This document shows positions 1-8,383 of a stretch of 64,000 nt of DNA, one piece after another. The position numbers and the translations under genes were made by a program. Positions within the stretch are counted from its first letter, which is position 1. Every line of letters begins with the position of its first letter. The notes under the pieces were generated by a model. The model ran no database searches and was not told the DNA's origin. It was given only the letters and a program-made list of their open reading frames with translations. The stretch covers positions 62,001-126,000 of the forward strand of contig JACKNH010000008.1 in assembly GCA_024234975.1 (NCBI GenBank), written 5' to 3'. This stretch comes from Gammaproteobacteria bacterium (GTDB taxonomy: Bacteria; Pseudomonadota; Gammaproteobacteria; Ga0077536).

Positions 1-233
1 GGGATATGGCCTATCGCGCCGAGCTCGCGCGCGATATCAAAATCGGCTTCCGTATGTACTTCTCTCAGGCGCAACACGGCGGTCGCATGGATGTGCCAAA
101 GATCGTGCGCAACGCAGCGCCCGATTCAGTGATCTACGTTTGCGGCCCCGGCAGTCTTATCGAAAGCGTCCGCGAGGCGGCACGCGATATCGGGCTGCCT
201 GCGAGCCGTGTGCAATACGAAAGCTTTTACTGA
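1..233 (+). CDS. Ferredoxin/oxidoreductase C-terminus (VanB-like), 5' truncated
   Basis: The frame is open from the window edge, so only the last 76 or so residues are present. They contain YVCGPGSLIESVREAA followed by a short helix and a terminal YESFY. This is the NAD-binding end of ferredoxin-NADP reductase-fold proteins, where the CGP motif contacts the nucleotide. The family includes vanillate O-demethylase reductase VanB and phthalate dioxygenase reductases. Those proteins normally continue into a plant-type 2Fe-2S ferredoxin domain, but here the stop follows YESFY directly, so the ferredoxin domain is either upstream (outside the window) or separate. A Rieske oxygenase lies about 23 kb away, too far to pair by position. 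The fold is well supported; the exact partner is not. Confidence 0.7.
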   Translation, partial: DMAYRAELARDIKIGFRMYFSQAQHGGRMDVPKIVRNAAPDSVIYVCGPGSLIESVREAARDIGLPASRVQYESFY

Positions 234-305
234 GCTGCGCAACCCGGCTGAAAGCCGCTGGCAGAATTTTGGAAATCGATAACGACCCGTTTGAGGAGGA
301 ATGCC

Positions 306-773
306 ATGGAAACCAAAACCCCCGTACCACCATTTACCGAAGAATCCGCGCGCGTGAAAGTACGGCTCGCTGAAGATGCCTGGAATACCCGCGATCCTGA
401 TCGCGTCGTGCTGGTTTACACACCGGATACCCGGTGGCGTAATCGTGCGCAATTTCCCACCGGCCGCGATGAAGTCCACGAGTTCTTGGTCCGTAAATGG
501 ACGAGGGAGCTGGACTATCGCCTGATCAAGGAGCTGTGGAGCTTCACCGGCAACCGGATAGCCGTGCGGTTTGCCTACGAGTGGCGCGACGACTACGGCC
601 AGTGGTTCCGCTCCTACGGCAACGAGAACTGGGAGTTCAACGACCAGGGCTTCATGCAGCAACGCTACGCGAGCATCAACGATCTGGCGATCAAGGCCGC
701 GGAGCGAAAATTCTTCTGGCCGCTGGGGCGCCGCCCCGACGATCATCCTGGCTTGAGTGAGCTGGGGCTCTAG
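306..773 (+). CDS. NTF2-like protein, DUF1348 family
   Basis: The product is a 155-residue soluble protein with no signal peptide. It matches the DUF1348 branch of the NTF2/SnoaL-like fold: an N-terminal helix with AEDAWNTRDPDRV, then TPDTRWRNRAQFPTGRDE, and a C-terminal sheet rich in aromatic residues (FAYEWRDDYGQWFRSYGNENW). Length is normal for the family. The ATG at 306 was chosen because GAGGAGGA lies 5 bases upstream; an in-frame TTG at 291 falls inside that ribosome site. Family members have no established reaction. The neighbouring reductase end suggests an oxidative role, but that is inference. Confidence 0.85.
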   Translation: METKTPVPPFTEESARVKVRLAEDAWNTRDPDRVVLVYTPDTRWRNRAQFPTGRDEVHEFLVRKWTRELDYRLIKELWSFTGNRIAVRFAYEWRDDYGQWFRSYGNENWEFNDQGFMQQRYASINDLAIKAAERKFFWPLGRRPDDHPGLSELGL

Positions 774-843
774 GATTCGGAAGCGATCCAGACCTTACTG
801 CATCTCTGGCAAGCCTGCGGAGACTCAACCAGCCGGCTGCATG

Positions 844-2130
844 TCAGACCTGGTTCACCAGCAGTCCTGCCAGCGTCGCGCACACGGTCATGAATATCGA
901 CGTCGCGAACAGCCATGGGATCGTGTAGCGCTGATGTTCGGCAAGATCGACGCCGGTCAGGCCGACCAGCAGAAACGTTGCGGGCGTCAGCGGGCTGACG
1001 GGAAAGCCAGTGGTCATCTGGCCCAGCAGGGCACCATGCGCCACCTGCAGCTGGGTCGCGCCCGCCGCTTCCGCAACATTGGCGATAACCGGCAGCACAC
1101 CGAAATAAAATGAGTCGGGGTCGAACAGCAGACTCAACGGCATCGAGGCGATAGCGGTCAACACCGGCAGCTGCCGCGCCAGCCCGGCCGGTACCATCCC
1201 CGCGCCGGTCATCGCCATGGCATCGAGCATACCGCTGCCCTTGAGGATGCCGGTGAATGCGCCCGCTGCGAACAGGATAGACGCCATCATGAAGGCTGCA
1301 TTGGCGTGCGCCTCGACATGTGTGCGTTGGCGTTCGCTACCCGGGAAGTTGATCAACAACGCCACCACCACGCCGATCATGAAACCGGCGGCCGGATGAA
1401 TGGCACCGGAAATCAGCGCGGCGATCACGCCGAACGTGAGCGCGGCGTTGGCAAGGAATCGCCAATCGCTTTTGACGGCGGGTGCGGCGGGCGTGGAGGC
1501 ACAAGCGTGGTCGATGATGCCGAGTCGCTTCGCCTCGCGCAGCCCGAGCCAGTAGCCTACCAGGACGACGAACAGCAGGCCGGCGAGGTGAATCCGCAAC
1601 AGTGGCCCGTATACGTCCATGACATTCATGTTCAATGCCGTAGCTGCGCGGATGGTCGGCCCGCCCCACGGCAACATGTTGCTGACACCGGCCGCCATCG
1701 CGACGGTGCAGGCAAGGATGCGTCGATCGAGTTTCAACTCGTCATAAATCGGCAGCAGCGCCGGGACTGCGATCAGGAAGGTCGTTGCACCGGAGCCATC
1801 AAGATGGAGCAGCGCGGCGAGCACGGCGGTGCCGGCAACGATGCGGGGAGGCCGACGTCCCACAGCTGTGAGGATCGCGCTGACGACGGGTTTGAACAGA
1901 CCCGCATCCGCCATCAGCCCGAAGAAGACGATCGCGAATACGAACATGGCGGTCATCGGCGCGACCGCCTCGATGCCGTCGACGATGAACGGCCCGATAT
2001 CGAATATGAACCCGCCCGCCACGGCAGCCAGCACCGGGATGGCGATCAACGCCACCAGCGGTGATAACCATTTGCGCAGAATGCTCAACAGCAGCGCCGC
2101 GATGGTGACCAGACCAAGCAAGGCGAGCAT
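844..2130 (-). CDS. CitMHS-family citrate/organic-acid:cation symporter
   Basis: This is an inner-membrane carrier of about 428 residues with 11-12 hydrophobic spans. The motif LDGSGATTFLIAVPALLPIY in the first half and MLPWGGPTIRAATAL soon after are typical of the CitMHS family (CitM/CitH), which takes up citrate complexed with divalent metal using protons. Length fits the family. A GTG at 2136 is an alternative start and is closer to GGAG at 2141-2144; the ATG at 2130 is used here. It lies 18 bases after a serine-hydrolase gene on the same strand, so the two are probably co-transcribed: one releases an acid, the other may import it. Substrate is not proven by sequence. Confidence 0.85.
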   Translation of the reverse strand: MLALLGLVTIAALLLSILRKWLSPLVALIAIPVLAAVAGGFIFDIGPFIVDGIEAVAPMTAMFVFAIVFFGLMADAGLFKPVVSAILTAVGRRPPRIVAGTAVLAALLHLDGSGATTFLIAVPALLPIYDELKLDRRILACTVAMAAGVSNMLPWGGPTIRAATALNMNVMDVYGPLLRIHLAGLLFVVLVGYWLGLREAKRLGIIDHACASTPAAPAVKSDWRFLANAALTFGVIAALISGAIHPAAGFMIGVVVALLINFPGSERQRTHVEAHANAAFMMASILFAAGAFTGILKGSGMLDAMAMTGAGMVPAGLARQLPVLTAIASMPLSLLFDPDSFYFGVLPVIANVAEAAGATQLQVAHGALLGQMTTGFPVSPLTPATFLLVGLTGVDLAEHQRYTIPWLFATSIFMTVCATLAGLLVNQV

Positions 2131-2148
2131 GGTCACGCGGCTCCGGGT

Positions 2149-3435
2149 TCAGTCCACCGCGGCTGCGCGCAGGTCGGCCACGACAAGCGCGTTGACCATG
2201 GCGCGCAGCCGGTTGATTGTGGCCGTATGCGGCGGAGTAGCCAGTACCTGCGTCATGAACACCATGGCCTCGCGCCGTGCCCGGTTGACCCAGAAAAACG
2301 TGTTGCCGGAGCCCGACCAGCCGGCGGTGTCCGCCGGACTCTGCCCCAGTTCACCCAGCGCTTTACTCCCCACGGCGAAGCCGAAGCCGAATGCCATGGG
2401 CGTGCCACCGGAATCCGCCGTCACCTGCGGACTCAACATCTGGTCGACCGTCGCTTCGGCCAGCAGTCGCACGCCATTCAGCTCACCACCGTTGGCCAGC
2501 ATCTGCGCAAAGCGCAGATAGTCACCCGCCGATCCGACGATCGCGCCGCCGCCATCGAGCAGGCGTCCGCGATCACGGTAGTCAGATTGCTGCGGCGTCT
2601 CGATGTCGATCAGCCCGGAATCCCCCAGCGCATAGTTGTGCATGAACCGGTCAAGCCGGGAATCCTCGACGAAAAAGCCGGTATCGGACATTTCCAGCGG
2701 ACCCAGCACCATCTCATCGAGCGCCCGATCCAGCGGCTGTCCGGTCACGCTTTCGATGACAGCGCCCAGAACGGTGGTTGAATAGCTGTAGGCAAACCGC
2801 GTTCCCGGTTGATGGAGCAACGGCGCCCTGCCGATTCTGCCAACCAGTTCATTCAGCGAATGCGCCGGTTCACCATCTTCAGGCGTTCGACCGACCGGGG
2901 TGTCACGCATGACACCATACTTGCGGTAGTAGGCGTGCACCACACTCTGGCCGGTGAAGTGGTAGGTGATGCCGGAGCTATGCGTGAGCAGGTCACGCAA
3001 GGTGATTGACCGCCGCGCAGGTTCGGTCACCATGTGGTCGAGCGGCCCGCTGACGTAGACCTGCAAGCCCGCCAGTTCGGGCAGGATGGATTCAACTGCC
3101 TGGTCCAGCGCAACCCTGCCTTGTTCCACCAGCATCATTATCGCGACGCTGGTGATGGGTTTCGACATCGAGTAGAGACGGAACAGGCTGTCAGGCCGCA
3201 TCGGACTGCCGGTATTGGTATCCTGATAGCCGACCACAATGTCCGTCACCAGCTGGCCGTTGCGGCTCGCCAGGACAATCGCGCCCGGAATGACGTTGGC
3301 AGCGACCTGCTGTTGCAGCATCTCCCGCAGGGCATCAGCTGGTTGGGCCGACAGGTGGGGAGCATGTATCAGTACCGCGATGCCAAGTATTACGATCGGC
3401 CGGGCAAGCCGCCGGAGGTGTTGAATCAGGCGCAT
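2149..3435 (-). CDS. Secreted serine hydrolase, class C beta-lactamase-like (esterase/EstB type)
   Basis: The 428-residue product starts with a signal peptide (hydrophobic residues about 11-25, cleavage near AHPHLSA/Q). The catalytic SxxK motif is SMSK at residues 89-92, after the usual LFRLYS lead-in. A tyrosine motif (AYSYST) follows near residue 218, matching the YxN region. These proteins share the penicillin-binding fold; the group with SMSKPIT usually works as esterase or D-aminopeptidase, not as a true beta-lactamase. It is the first gene of a two-gene unit with the CitMHS transporter and is divergent from the AtuA pair, leaving a shared promoter gap of about 70 bases. Confidence 0.85.
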   Translation of the reverse strand: MRLIQHLRRLARPIVILGIAVLIHAPHLSAQPADALREMLQQQVAANVIPGAIVLASRNGQLVTDIVVGYQDTNTGSPMRPDSLFRLYSMSKPITSVAIMMLVEQGRVALDQAVESILPELAGLQVYVSGPLDHMVTEPARRSITLRDLLTHSSGITYHFTGQSVVHAYYRKYGVMRDTPVGRTPEDGEPAHSLNELVGRIGRAPLLHQPGTRFAYSYSTTVLGAVIESVTGQPLDRALDEMVLGPLEMSDTGFFVEDSRLDRFMHNYALGDSGLIDIETPQQSDYRDRGRLLDGGGAIVGSAGDYLRFAQMLANGGELNGVRLLAEATVDQMLSPQVTADSGGTPMAFGFGFAVGSKALGELGQSPADTAGWSGSGNTFFWVNRARREAMVFMTQVLATPPHTATINRLRAMVNALVVADLRAAAVD

Positions 3436-3508
3436 CAGGATGTCTGCTCCGGGTGGTGACGATTACCGTTATGTGGCAAATCATAATCCAATGCCGGCGA
3501 ACAAAGCG

Positions 3509-4879
3509 ATGAACACTGTACGCATAGGAGCAGGTGCCGGGTATGCCGGCGATCGAATCGAGCCGGCGCTTGATCTCGTCGAGCACGGTACGCTCGATTA
3601 CCTGGTCTTCGAGTGTCTTGCCGAACGCACCATCGCGCTCGCCCAACGTGCGCGAATGCGCGATCCCGACGCCGGTTACGACGCATTGCTGGTCCCGCGC
3701 ATGCAGCGCTTGCTGCCATTACTCGCAAGGCACCCGGTCAAAGTGATATCCAACATGGGGGCGGCGAACCCGCTCGCCGCGGTGGCCAGAATCCGCGAAC
3801 TCGCCAGCACTTCTGGCCTTGCGGTGCCACGAATCGCGGCCATCACCGGCGACGATGTTTTCGATCGCATTGCTGAATATGCCGAGGCTACGGTACTGGA
3901 GACTGGCGAACCGCTTCGCAAACTCAAAGGCACCCTGATATCGGCCAATGCTTATCTCGGCGCCAGACCAATTGCGGCCGCGTTGGCAGCAGGTGCGGAA
4001 ATGATCATTACCGGCCGTGTTGCCGATCCGTCACTGTTCGTCGCACCGTTGATGCACGAGTTCGGTCACGCGTGGAGCGACTTTACATTCCTCGGGCGGG
4101 CGACGGTCACCGGTCACCTGTTGGAATGCGCCGGGCAACTGACCGGGGGCTATTTTGCAGATCCGGGCTGCAAGGCTGTTCCGGACCCCTGGAATATCGG
4201 TTTCCCGATTGCAACGGTGGCCGCCGACGGCGCCGCACAGTTCGGAAAACTGGCGGGCACCGGTGGCTTGCTGACCGCCGCCACAGTGAAAGAGCAGCTC
4301 CTGTACGAAATCCATGATCCGTCCCGCTACCTGACACCTGACGTCGTCGCGGATTTCAGCAGCGTTGAGATCATCGATCACGGTGGCGACAGGGTTGAGG
4401 TTAGCGGTGGTGACGGGTCGCCCAAATCAGGGCGCCTGAAAGTGAGTATCGGGTATCTCGATGGTTTTGCCGGGCACGGCGAGATCAGTTACGCGGGCAC
4501 CGGGGCTGTTGATCGCGCGCGCCTCGCGGCCGAGATCATCACGCACCGGTTGCGGACTATCGGGTTGCTCCCGCGTGCGATGCGCTGCGACGTGATCGGC
4601 GTCAACAGCCTGTTTGCAGACTCGAAATCCTGGTCCGACAATTACGCCGCCACGCAATGCCGCGATGTCCGCCTGCGGATCGCGGCGCATGTCGATACCA
4701 GGGAACAGGCGGAGCTGATCGGGCGCGAGGTGGAGGCGCTCTACACGAATGGTCCGGCCGGGGGCGGTGGCGTAACCGCGGGAGTGAGCGAAAGGGTTTC
4801 GATTGCGTCCATCCTGATTCCGGAGTCGGATGTGAATCCGCAGGTGATTGGCGAGGGAGAACACCATGCAACTACGTGA
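3509..4879 (+). CDS. AtuA-family (DUF1446) acyl-CoA-pathway protein
   Basis: The 456-residue protein opens with MNTVRIGAGAGYAGDRIEPA and has LDYLVFECLAERTIALAQ shortly after, both diagnostic of the acyclic terpene utilisation AtuA family. It continues through ISNMGAANPLAAV and ends near YTNGPAGGGGV. The family takes part in catabolism of branched acyclic terpenoid acids (citronellate/geranylate), yet its exact reaction is unsettled. Longer in-frame starts exist at 3440 and 3491. I chose 3509 because homologues begin with this rendering of the Rossmann-like strand, although no strong ribosome site precedes it. It overlaps the next gene by 14 bases, which implies translational coupling. Confidence 0.85.
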   Translation: MNTVRIGAGAGYAGDRIEPALDLVEHGTLDYLVFECLAERTIALAQRARMRDPDAGYDALLVPRMQRLLPLLARHPVKVISNMGAANPLAAVARIRELASTSGLAVPRIAAITGDDVFDRIAEYAEATVLETGEPLRKLKGTLISANAYLGARPIAAALAAGAEMIITGRVADPSLFVAPLMHEFGHAWSDFTFLGRATVTGHLLECAGQLTGGYFADPGCKAVPDPWNIGFPIATVAADGAAQFGKLAGTGGLLTAATVKEQLLYEIHDPSRYLTPDVVADFSSVEIIDHGGDRVEVSGGDGSPKSGRLKVSIGYLDGFAGHGEISYAGTGAVDRARLAAEIITHRLRTIGLLPRAMRCDVIGVNSLFADSKSWSDNYAATQCRDVRLRIAAHVDTREQAELIGREVEALYTNGPAGGGGVTAGVSERVSIASILIPESDVNPQVIGEGEHHATT

Positions 4880-5192
4880 GATTGCGCATGCCAGAACCGG
4901 CGACAAGGGCAACCTGGTGAACATCGCACTCATCGCCTATGACCCGGCAAAGTTCGAACTTTTACGCCGCGTTGTCAGTGCCCGGCGGGTTCACGAGTGG
5001 TTCGGCTCGCTGGTCGCGGGCGAAGTGGTTCGCTATGAACTACCGCGGCTGGGTGCGTTGAATTTCGTTTTCGCACGGGCCACGGGCGGCGTGACGAACT
5101 CGTTGGTGTTGGATGGTCATGGCAAGAGCCTGGGGTTTCTCCTGCTCGATATGCCTGTTGATGACACGTCGATGCGCCATGCCGGAACATGA
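4866..5192 (+). CDS. Small AtuA-associated protein
   Basis: This is a 108-residue protein beginning MQLREIAHARTGDKGNLVNI, the signature of the small domain that accompanies AtuA. In many genomes this domain is fused to the C-terminus of AtuA; here it is a separate gene that overlaps AtuA by 14 bases. GAGGGAGA sits 5 bases upstream of the ATG at 4866, so that start is preferred over a TTG at 4848. It probably forms a complex with AtuA in the cytoplasm. No catalytic residues can be named. Confidence 0.85.
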   Translation: MQLREIAHARTGDKGNLVNIALIAYDPAKFELLRRVVSARRVHEWFGSLVAGEVVRYELPRLGALNFVFARATGGVTNSLVLDGHGKSLGFLLLDMPVDDTSMRHAGT

Positions 5193-5227
5193 CGGGCCGG
5201 CAATCGGGTACGGATTCTGCCGGCCCG
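5193..5227. terminator. Stem-loop between convergent genes
   Basis: CGGGCCGGCA (5193-5202) pairs perfectly with TGCCGGCCCG (5218-5227) across a 15-base loop. It begins directly after the stop codon of the small AtuA partner and precedes the end of the convergent SnoaL-like gene. No T-run follows, so it may be a bidirectional transcription barrier or an mRNA 3' end stabiliser, not a classical intrinsic terminator. Confidence 0.55.
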
Positions 5228-5246
5228 CGTTCCAACTGCCAGCCCG

Positions 5247-5813
5247 CTAACGCGGCTTGTACGTACTGTAATAAGACGGCGGCAGACCGCCATCCTGTGT
5301 GATCAACCGCTCGGTGATATACCAGCGGCCGTCGACCTTTCTGAACTTCGTGTCTTCGCGGCCTTGTTCTATCAGGCGCGGCGCGAGGTATACGGTATCG
5401 TTCATGACTTCGGTATAGATCATGTGCGCCTTCGCGGTGTCGCCGGTGACGATGATGCGCGGGTTGGTCATCAGGACGTGAACCTTGCCCGGTACATTCT
5501 CCTCCGGGGATATCTCGTTGTAGTTGTCGTAAAGACCTTGAATCGCCTTCTTTCCCTGGTACACCTTGCCGTTGATGTCCAGCAATGCGTCTTCGGTGTA
5601 CATGGCGGTCCAGTCGTGCCCTTCATCCACTTCGAAGCCGTAGTAGTAGGCGAGCAGCATGTCTTCGATCTGGATGCGGTCGAGCAATGTCTCCTGCGTG
5701 GTGATCGGCGGTTCGGCCGCGAAGGTCAGCGAAGCAGCGGCGAGGAACGTGGCGGCGATGACGCCATGGGCGAGTTTGAACACGGTGGGTTTCGTAAGCG
5801 AGGCGGTTGTCAT
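5247..5813 (-). CDS. Secreted SnoaL/NTF2-like protein
   Basis: The 188-residue product has an N-terminal signal peptide (KLAHGVIAATFLAAASLTFA/AE). The mature part starts with a helix (LLDRIQIEDMLLAYYYGFEVDEG), then WTAMYTEDALLDINGKVYQGKKAIQGLY, the layout of SnoaL-like domains, and ends in a beta-strand pair (WYITERLI). The reading frame stays open far upstream to 6275, but that part is low-complexity and overlaps the divergent gene; the ATG at 5813 gives a clean signal peptide. The function is unknown: such domains act as small isomerases/hydratases or as binding modules. It is divergent from a quinohaemoprotein gene, with about 300 bases between them. Confidence 0.8.
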   Translation of the reverse strand: MTTASLTKPTVFKLAHGVIAATFLAAASLTFAAEPPITTQETLLDRIQIEDMLLAYYYGFEVDEGHDWTAMYTEDALLDINGKVYQGKKAIQGLYDNYNEISPEENVPGKVHVLMTNPRIIVTGDTAKAHMIYTEVMNDTVYLAPRLIEQGREDTKFRKVDGRWYITERLITQDGGLPPSYYSTYKPR

Positions 5814-6111
5814 AGCGCGATTCCTGTATCGAATGGTTGCTGAGGCAATCAACCGCGGGCCGTGAAGCGGGTCGCGGCTGATATGGGAAGCAGAATATGC
5901 CATTGCGCGATTGCTCGCATAGGTTTGTGGATGCTGCGCATGCACGTGACATCCAGCGGCTGGGGCTGGTTTCAGTGACAGGATCGCGACGCCATGTGAA
6001 TGCGGCGCCGCAGGTGTAATGATTCTGCCATTCTCATGGTCGGGACAAACCGGCTTGCAATCGCGTATGGTGTCAGCCCGAATCTGTGGCGATGCACACC
6101 CCGAATCTCCT

Positions 6112-8286
6112 ATGAATACCGTATCCCGCTCTTTCAATCCTCTCCTGCTGAGTCTGCTGACAGCGCTGTACCTGACCGCGTGTAGTGATGAACAACCGTC
6201 GCTGTCGGGTGGCACGAGGGCCGAATCCGCTGCACCTGCAGCCGTGACGTCACCTTCTCGCGGCCCCGCCGCCATCGATCAGGCCCGTTATGCCAATGCG
6301 GGCGCCGAACCGGCGAACTGGGTGAATTACGGCAACACCTGGAACGAACAACGCTTCAGCACACTGGACCAGATCAATGAAAGTACGGTTGGTCGACTCG
6401 GCCTCGCGTGGACAGTGGAGCTCGGCACCATGCGCGGCGTGGAAGCCACGCCGCTGATCGTGGATGGCGTGCTGTACAACATTTCTGCCTGGAGTGTGAC
6501 GACCGCGTACAACGCCGCTACCGGCGAGCAGCTCTGGCAATACGATCCCAAGGTGCCGCCGGAATATTCGCGCATCACCTGTTGCGGCACTGTCAGCCGT
6601 GGCGTTTCCGCGTGGCACGGCAAGATCATCATTCCCGCGCTCGATGGCCGCTTGATTGCAGTCGACGCCGCGACCGGCGCCGTGGTCTGGGAAACCGATA
6701 CCAAGATCCCGGGGCAACCCTTGTCCATCACCGGTGCCCCGCGTATGGCCAACGGCCTGGTGGTGATCGGCAACAGCGGTGGCGATGTCGGGTCCCGCGG
6801 CTATGTGTCGGCTTACGATGCCGATACCGGCGAGAAGGTCTGGCGCTTCTTCATCGTGCCCGGTAAACCCGGCGTCGCCGATGGCGAGGCTTCGGATTCG
6901 ATAATGGCAAAGGCCGCGGCGACCTGGACCGGTGAGTGGTGGAAATTGGGCGGTGGTGGCAACGCCTGGGATGGCATTGCCTACGATCCGGAGTTGAACC
7001 TGGTGTACTTCGCCACCGGCAACGGTTCGCCGCACCATATGAAATTCCGCAGCCCGCAAGGCGGCGACAACCTGTTCCTGTGTTCCATCGTCGCGGTGGA
7101 TGCCGGCACGGGCGAATACCGTTGGCATTACCAGGAGATACCGGCCGAGCAATGGGATTACGATTGCACCGCGCAGCCCGTGTTGGCGGACCTGACGATT
7201 GACGGTGTCGTGCGCAAGGTGATCATGCATGCGCCCAAGCACGCCTATTACTACGTCATCGATCGCGCCAGCGGCGAGTTGTTGTCGGCGGAGCATTATG
7301 TGCCCAATACCAACTGGTCATCGCATGTCGACATGGCAACCGGTCGGCCGGTGATCAATCCCGTTGCCATGCCGACGACCGAACCGGTGTTGCTGAGCCC
7401 GGGTTTCGGCGGTGGTCATACCTGGAACCCGATGTCCTACAGTCCGCAGACCGGGCTGGCGTACATCCCCGCGCATGAAACCTACCAGGTGTATTCCGTC
7501 GGCGAGGATGCGGATTTCAAGTTTTCATTGGGAAGATCGACCTGGGTCGGCGGCCGGGCCAATCCTGATTTGCGCCGCGAATTGAACCAGCAGATGCAGG
7601 CCAAGGAAGTGGGTTACCTGCTGGCATGGGACCCGGTCAAACAACAGGAAGCCTGGCGGGTGCCGCATCCGCATGCCGGCAGCGGCGGCACGCTGACCAC
7701 CGCCGGCAACCTGGTGGTCCAGAGCACGATCGGTAAAACCCTTTCCATCTATCGCGCGGACAACGGCGAGCTGTTATGGGAGATGCCGATAGACAGCGTC
7801 GCGCCCGGCGGGCCGGTCACCTACATGGTCGATGGCCGGCAATACATCGCCATCAATGCCGGATGGAACAGCGCGCATGTGTATGGTCTGGATGAAGGCG
7901 GAGTGCCTTTCACCTATGCGCCCGCGCGTCTGCTTGCATTCGCGCTGGACGCCACCGGCGTTGACCTTCCGCCACCGCCGTCACCGGCCGAACTGGTGCC
8001 GCCACCCGCCACGCGTTTCCCGCAGGCACAGATTGATCGCGGTGAGGTATTGTTCTCGCGGAACTGTCAGCTCTGTCACGGCAGCAACGCCATCGGTGGA
8101 TTGAAGGACTTGCGCTACATGACCAGCGATACGCATGCCGAGTTCAGCGATATCGTGCTGCGCGGTCTGCGCGCCGACAAGGGCATGCCAAAGCATGACA
8201 CCTTGTCAGAAGCCGAAGTGGAAGATATTCACGCCTACGTGATCTCACGCGCCCAGGAGGATTGGCAGGGCGGATTCATGCAGTAG
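6112..8286 (+). CDS. PQQ-dependent quinohaemoprotein dehydrogenase, lipoprotein with C-terminal cytochrome c
   Basis: The 724-residue protein begins with a lipoprotein signal ending LTAC, so it should be lipid-anchored on the periplasmic side. The middle is an eight-bladed propeller of the methanol/ethanol dehydrogenase family (NYGNTWNEQRFSTLDQI, then repeated WxxDxxTG blade ends). It has the vicinal disulfide pair CC at about 157-158 and the catalytic aspartate region AEQWDYDC near 348. After a proline-rich linker (about 620-635) comes a cytochrome c domain with CQLCHG at about 651 and methionine-bearing GMPKH downstream. It should oxidise an alcohol or aldehyde and pass electrons through the haem. 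Substrate is unknown. The ATG at 6112 is preferred over 6019 because it gives the lipobox. Confidence 0.9.
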   Translation: MNTVSRSFNPLLLSLLTALYLTACSDEQPSLSGGTRAESAAPAAVTSPSRGPAAIDQARYANAGAEPANWVNYGNTWNEQRFSTLDQINESTVGRLGLAWTVELGTMRGVEATPLIVDGVLYNISAWSVTTAYNAATGEQLWQYDPKVPPEYSRITCCGTVSRGVSAWHGKIIIPALDGRLIAVDAATGAVVWETDTKIPGQPLSITGAPRMANGLVVIGNSGGDVGSRGYVSAYDADTGEKVWRFFIVPGKPGVADGEASDSIMAKAAATWTGEWWKLGGGGNAWDGIAYDPELNLVYFATGNGSPHHMKFRSPQGGDNLFLCSIVAVDAGTGEYRWHYQEIPAEQWDYDCTAQPVLADLTIDGVVRKVIMHAPKHAYYYVIDRASGELLSAEHYVPNTNWSSHVDMATGRPVINPVAMPTTEPVLLSPGFGGGHTWNPMSYSPQTGLAYIPAHETYQVYSVGEDADFKFSLGRSTWVGGRANPDLRRELNQQMQAKEVGYLLAWDPVKQQEAWRVPHPHAGSGGTLTTAGNLVVQSTIGKTLSIYRADNGELLWEMPIDSVAPGGPVTYMVDGRQYIAINAGWNSAHVYGLDEGGVPFTYAPARLLAFALDATGVDLPPPPSPAELVPPPATRFPQAQIDRGEVLFSRNCQLCHGSNAIGGLKDLRYMTSDTHAEFSDIVLRGLRADKGMPKHDTLSEAEVEDIHAYVISRAQEDWQGGFMQ

Positions 8287-8293
8287 ACAAGGG

Positions 8294-8330
8294 CATCGAC
8301 GTACGCCTTGCAACCTGGCGTACGTCGATG
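8294..8330. terminator. Perfect 14-bp stem-loop between convergent genes
   Basis: CATCGACGTACGCC (8294-8307) and GGCGTACGTCGATG (8317-8330) are perfect inverse copies around a 9-base loop. The hairpin starts a few bases after the quinohaemoprotein stop and about 50 bases before the end of the giant convergent gene. No T-run is present on either side. Likely a two-way transcription barrier. Confidence 0.55.
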
Positions 8331-8383
8331 TCGGTATGGCTCACCCTGCGCTCAGCCTCTCACAAGTCCAGGCGACCTCTGGG

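Noticed and set aside
1306..2064. + strand frame of about 252 codons opposite the CitMHS transporter
   Set aside because: The product is charged and His-rich with no hydrophobic or domain pattern, whereas the - strand gives a complete transporter with family motifs.
5814..6275. Upstream extension of the SnoaL-like gene (150 more codons)
   Set aside because: It overlaps the start of the divergent quinohaemoprotein, lacks conserved sequence and would bury the signal peptide at 5813 inside the protein.
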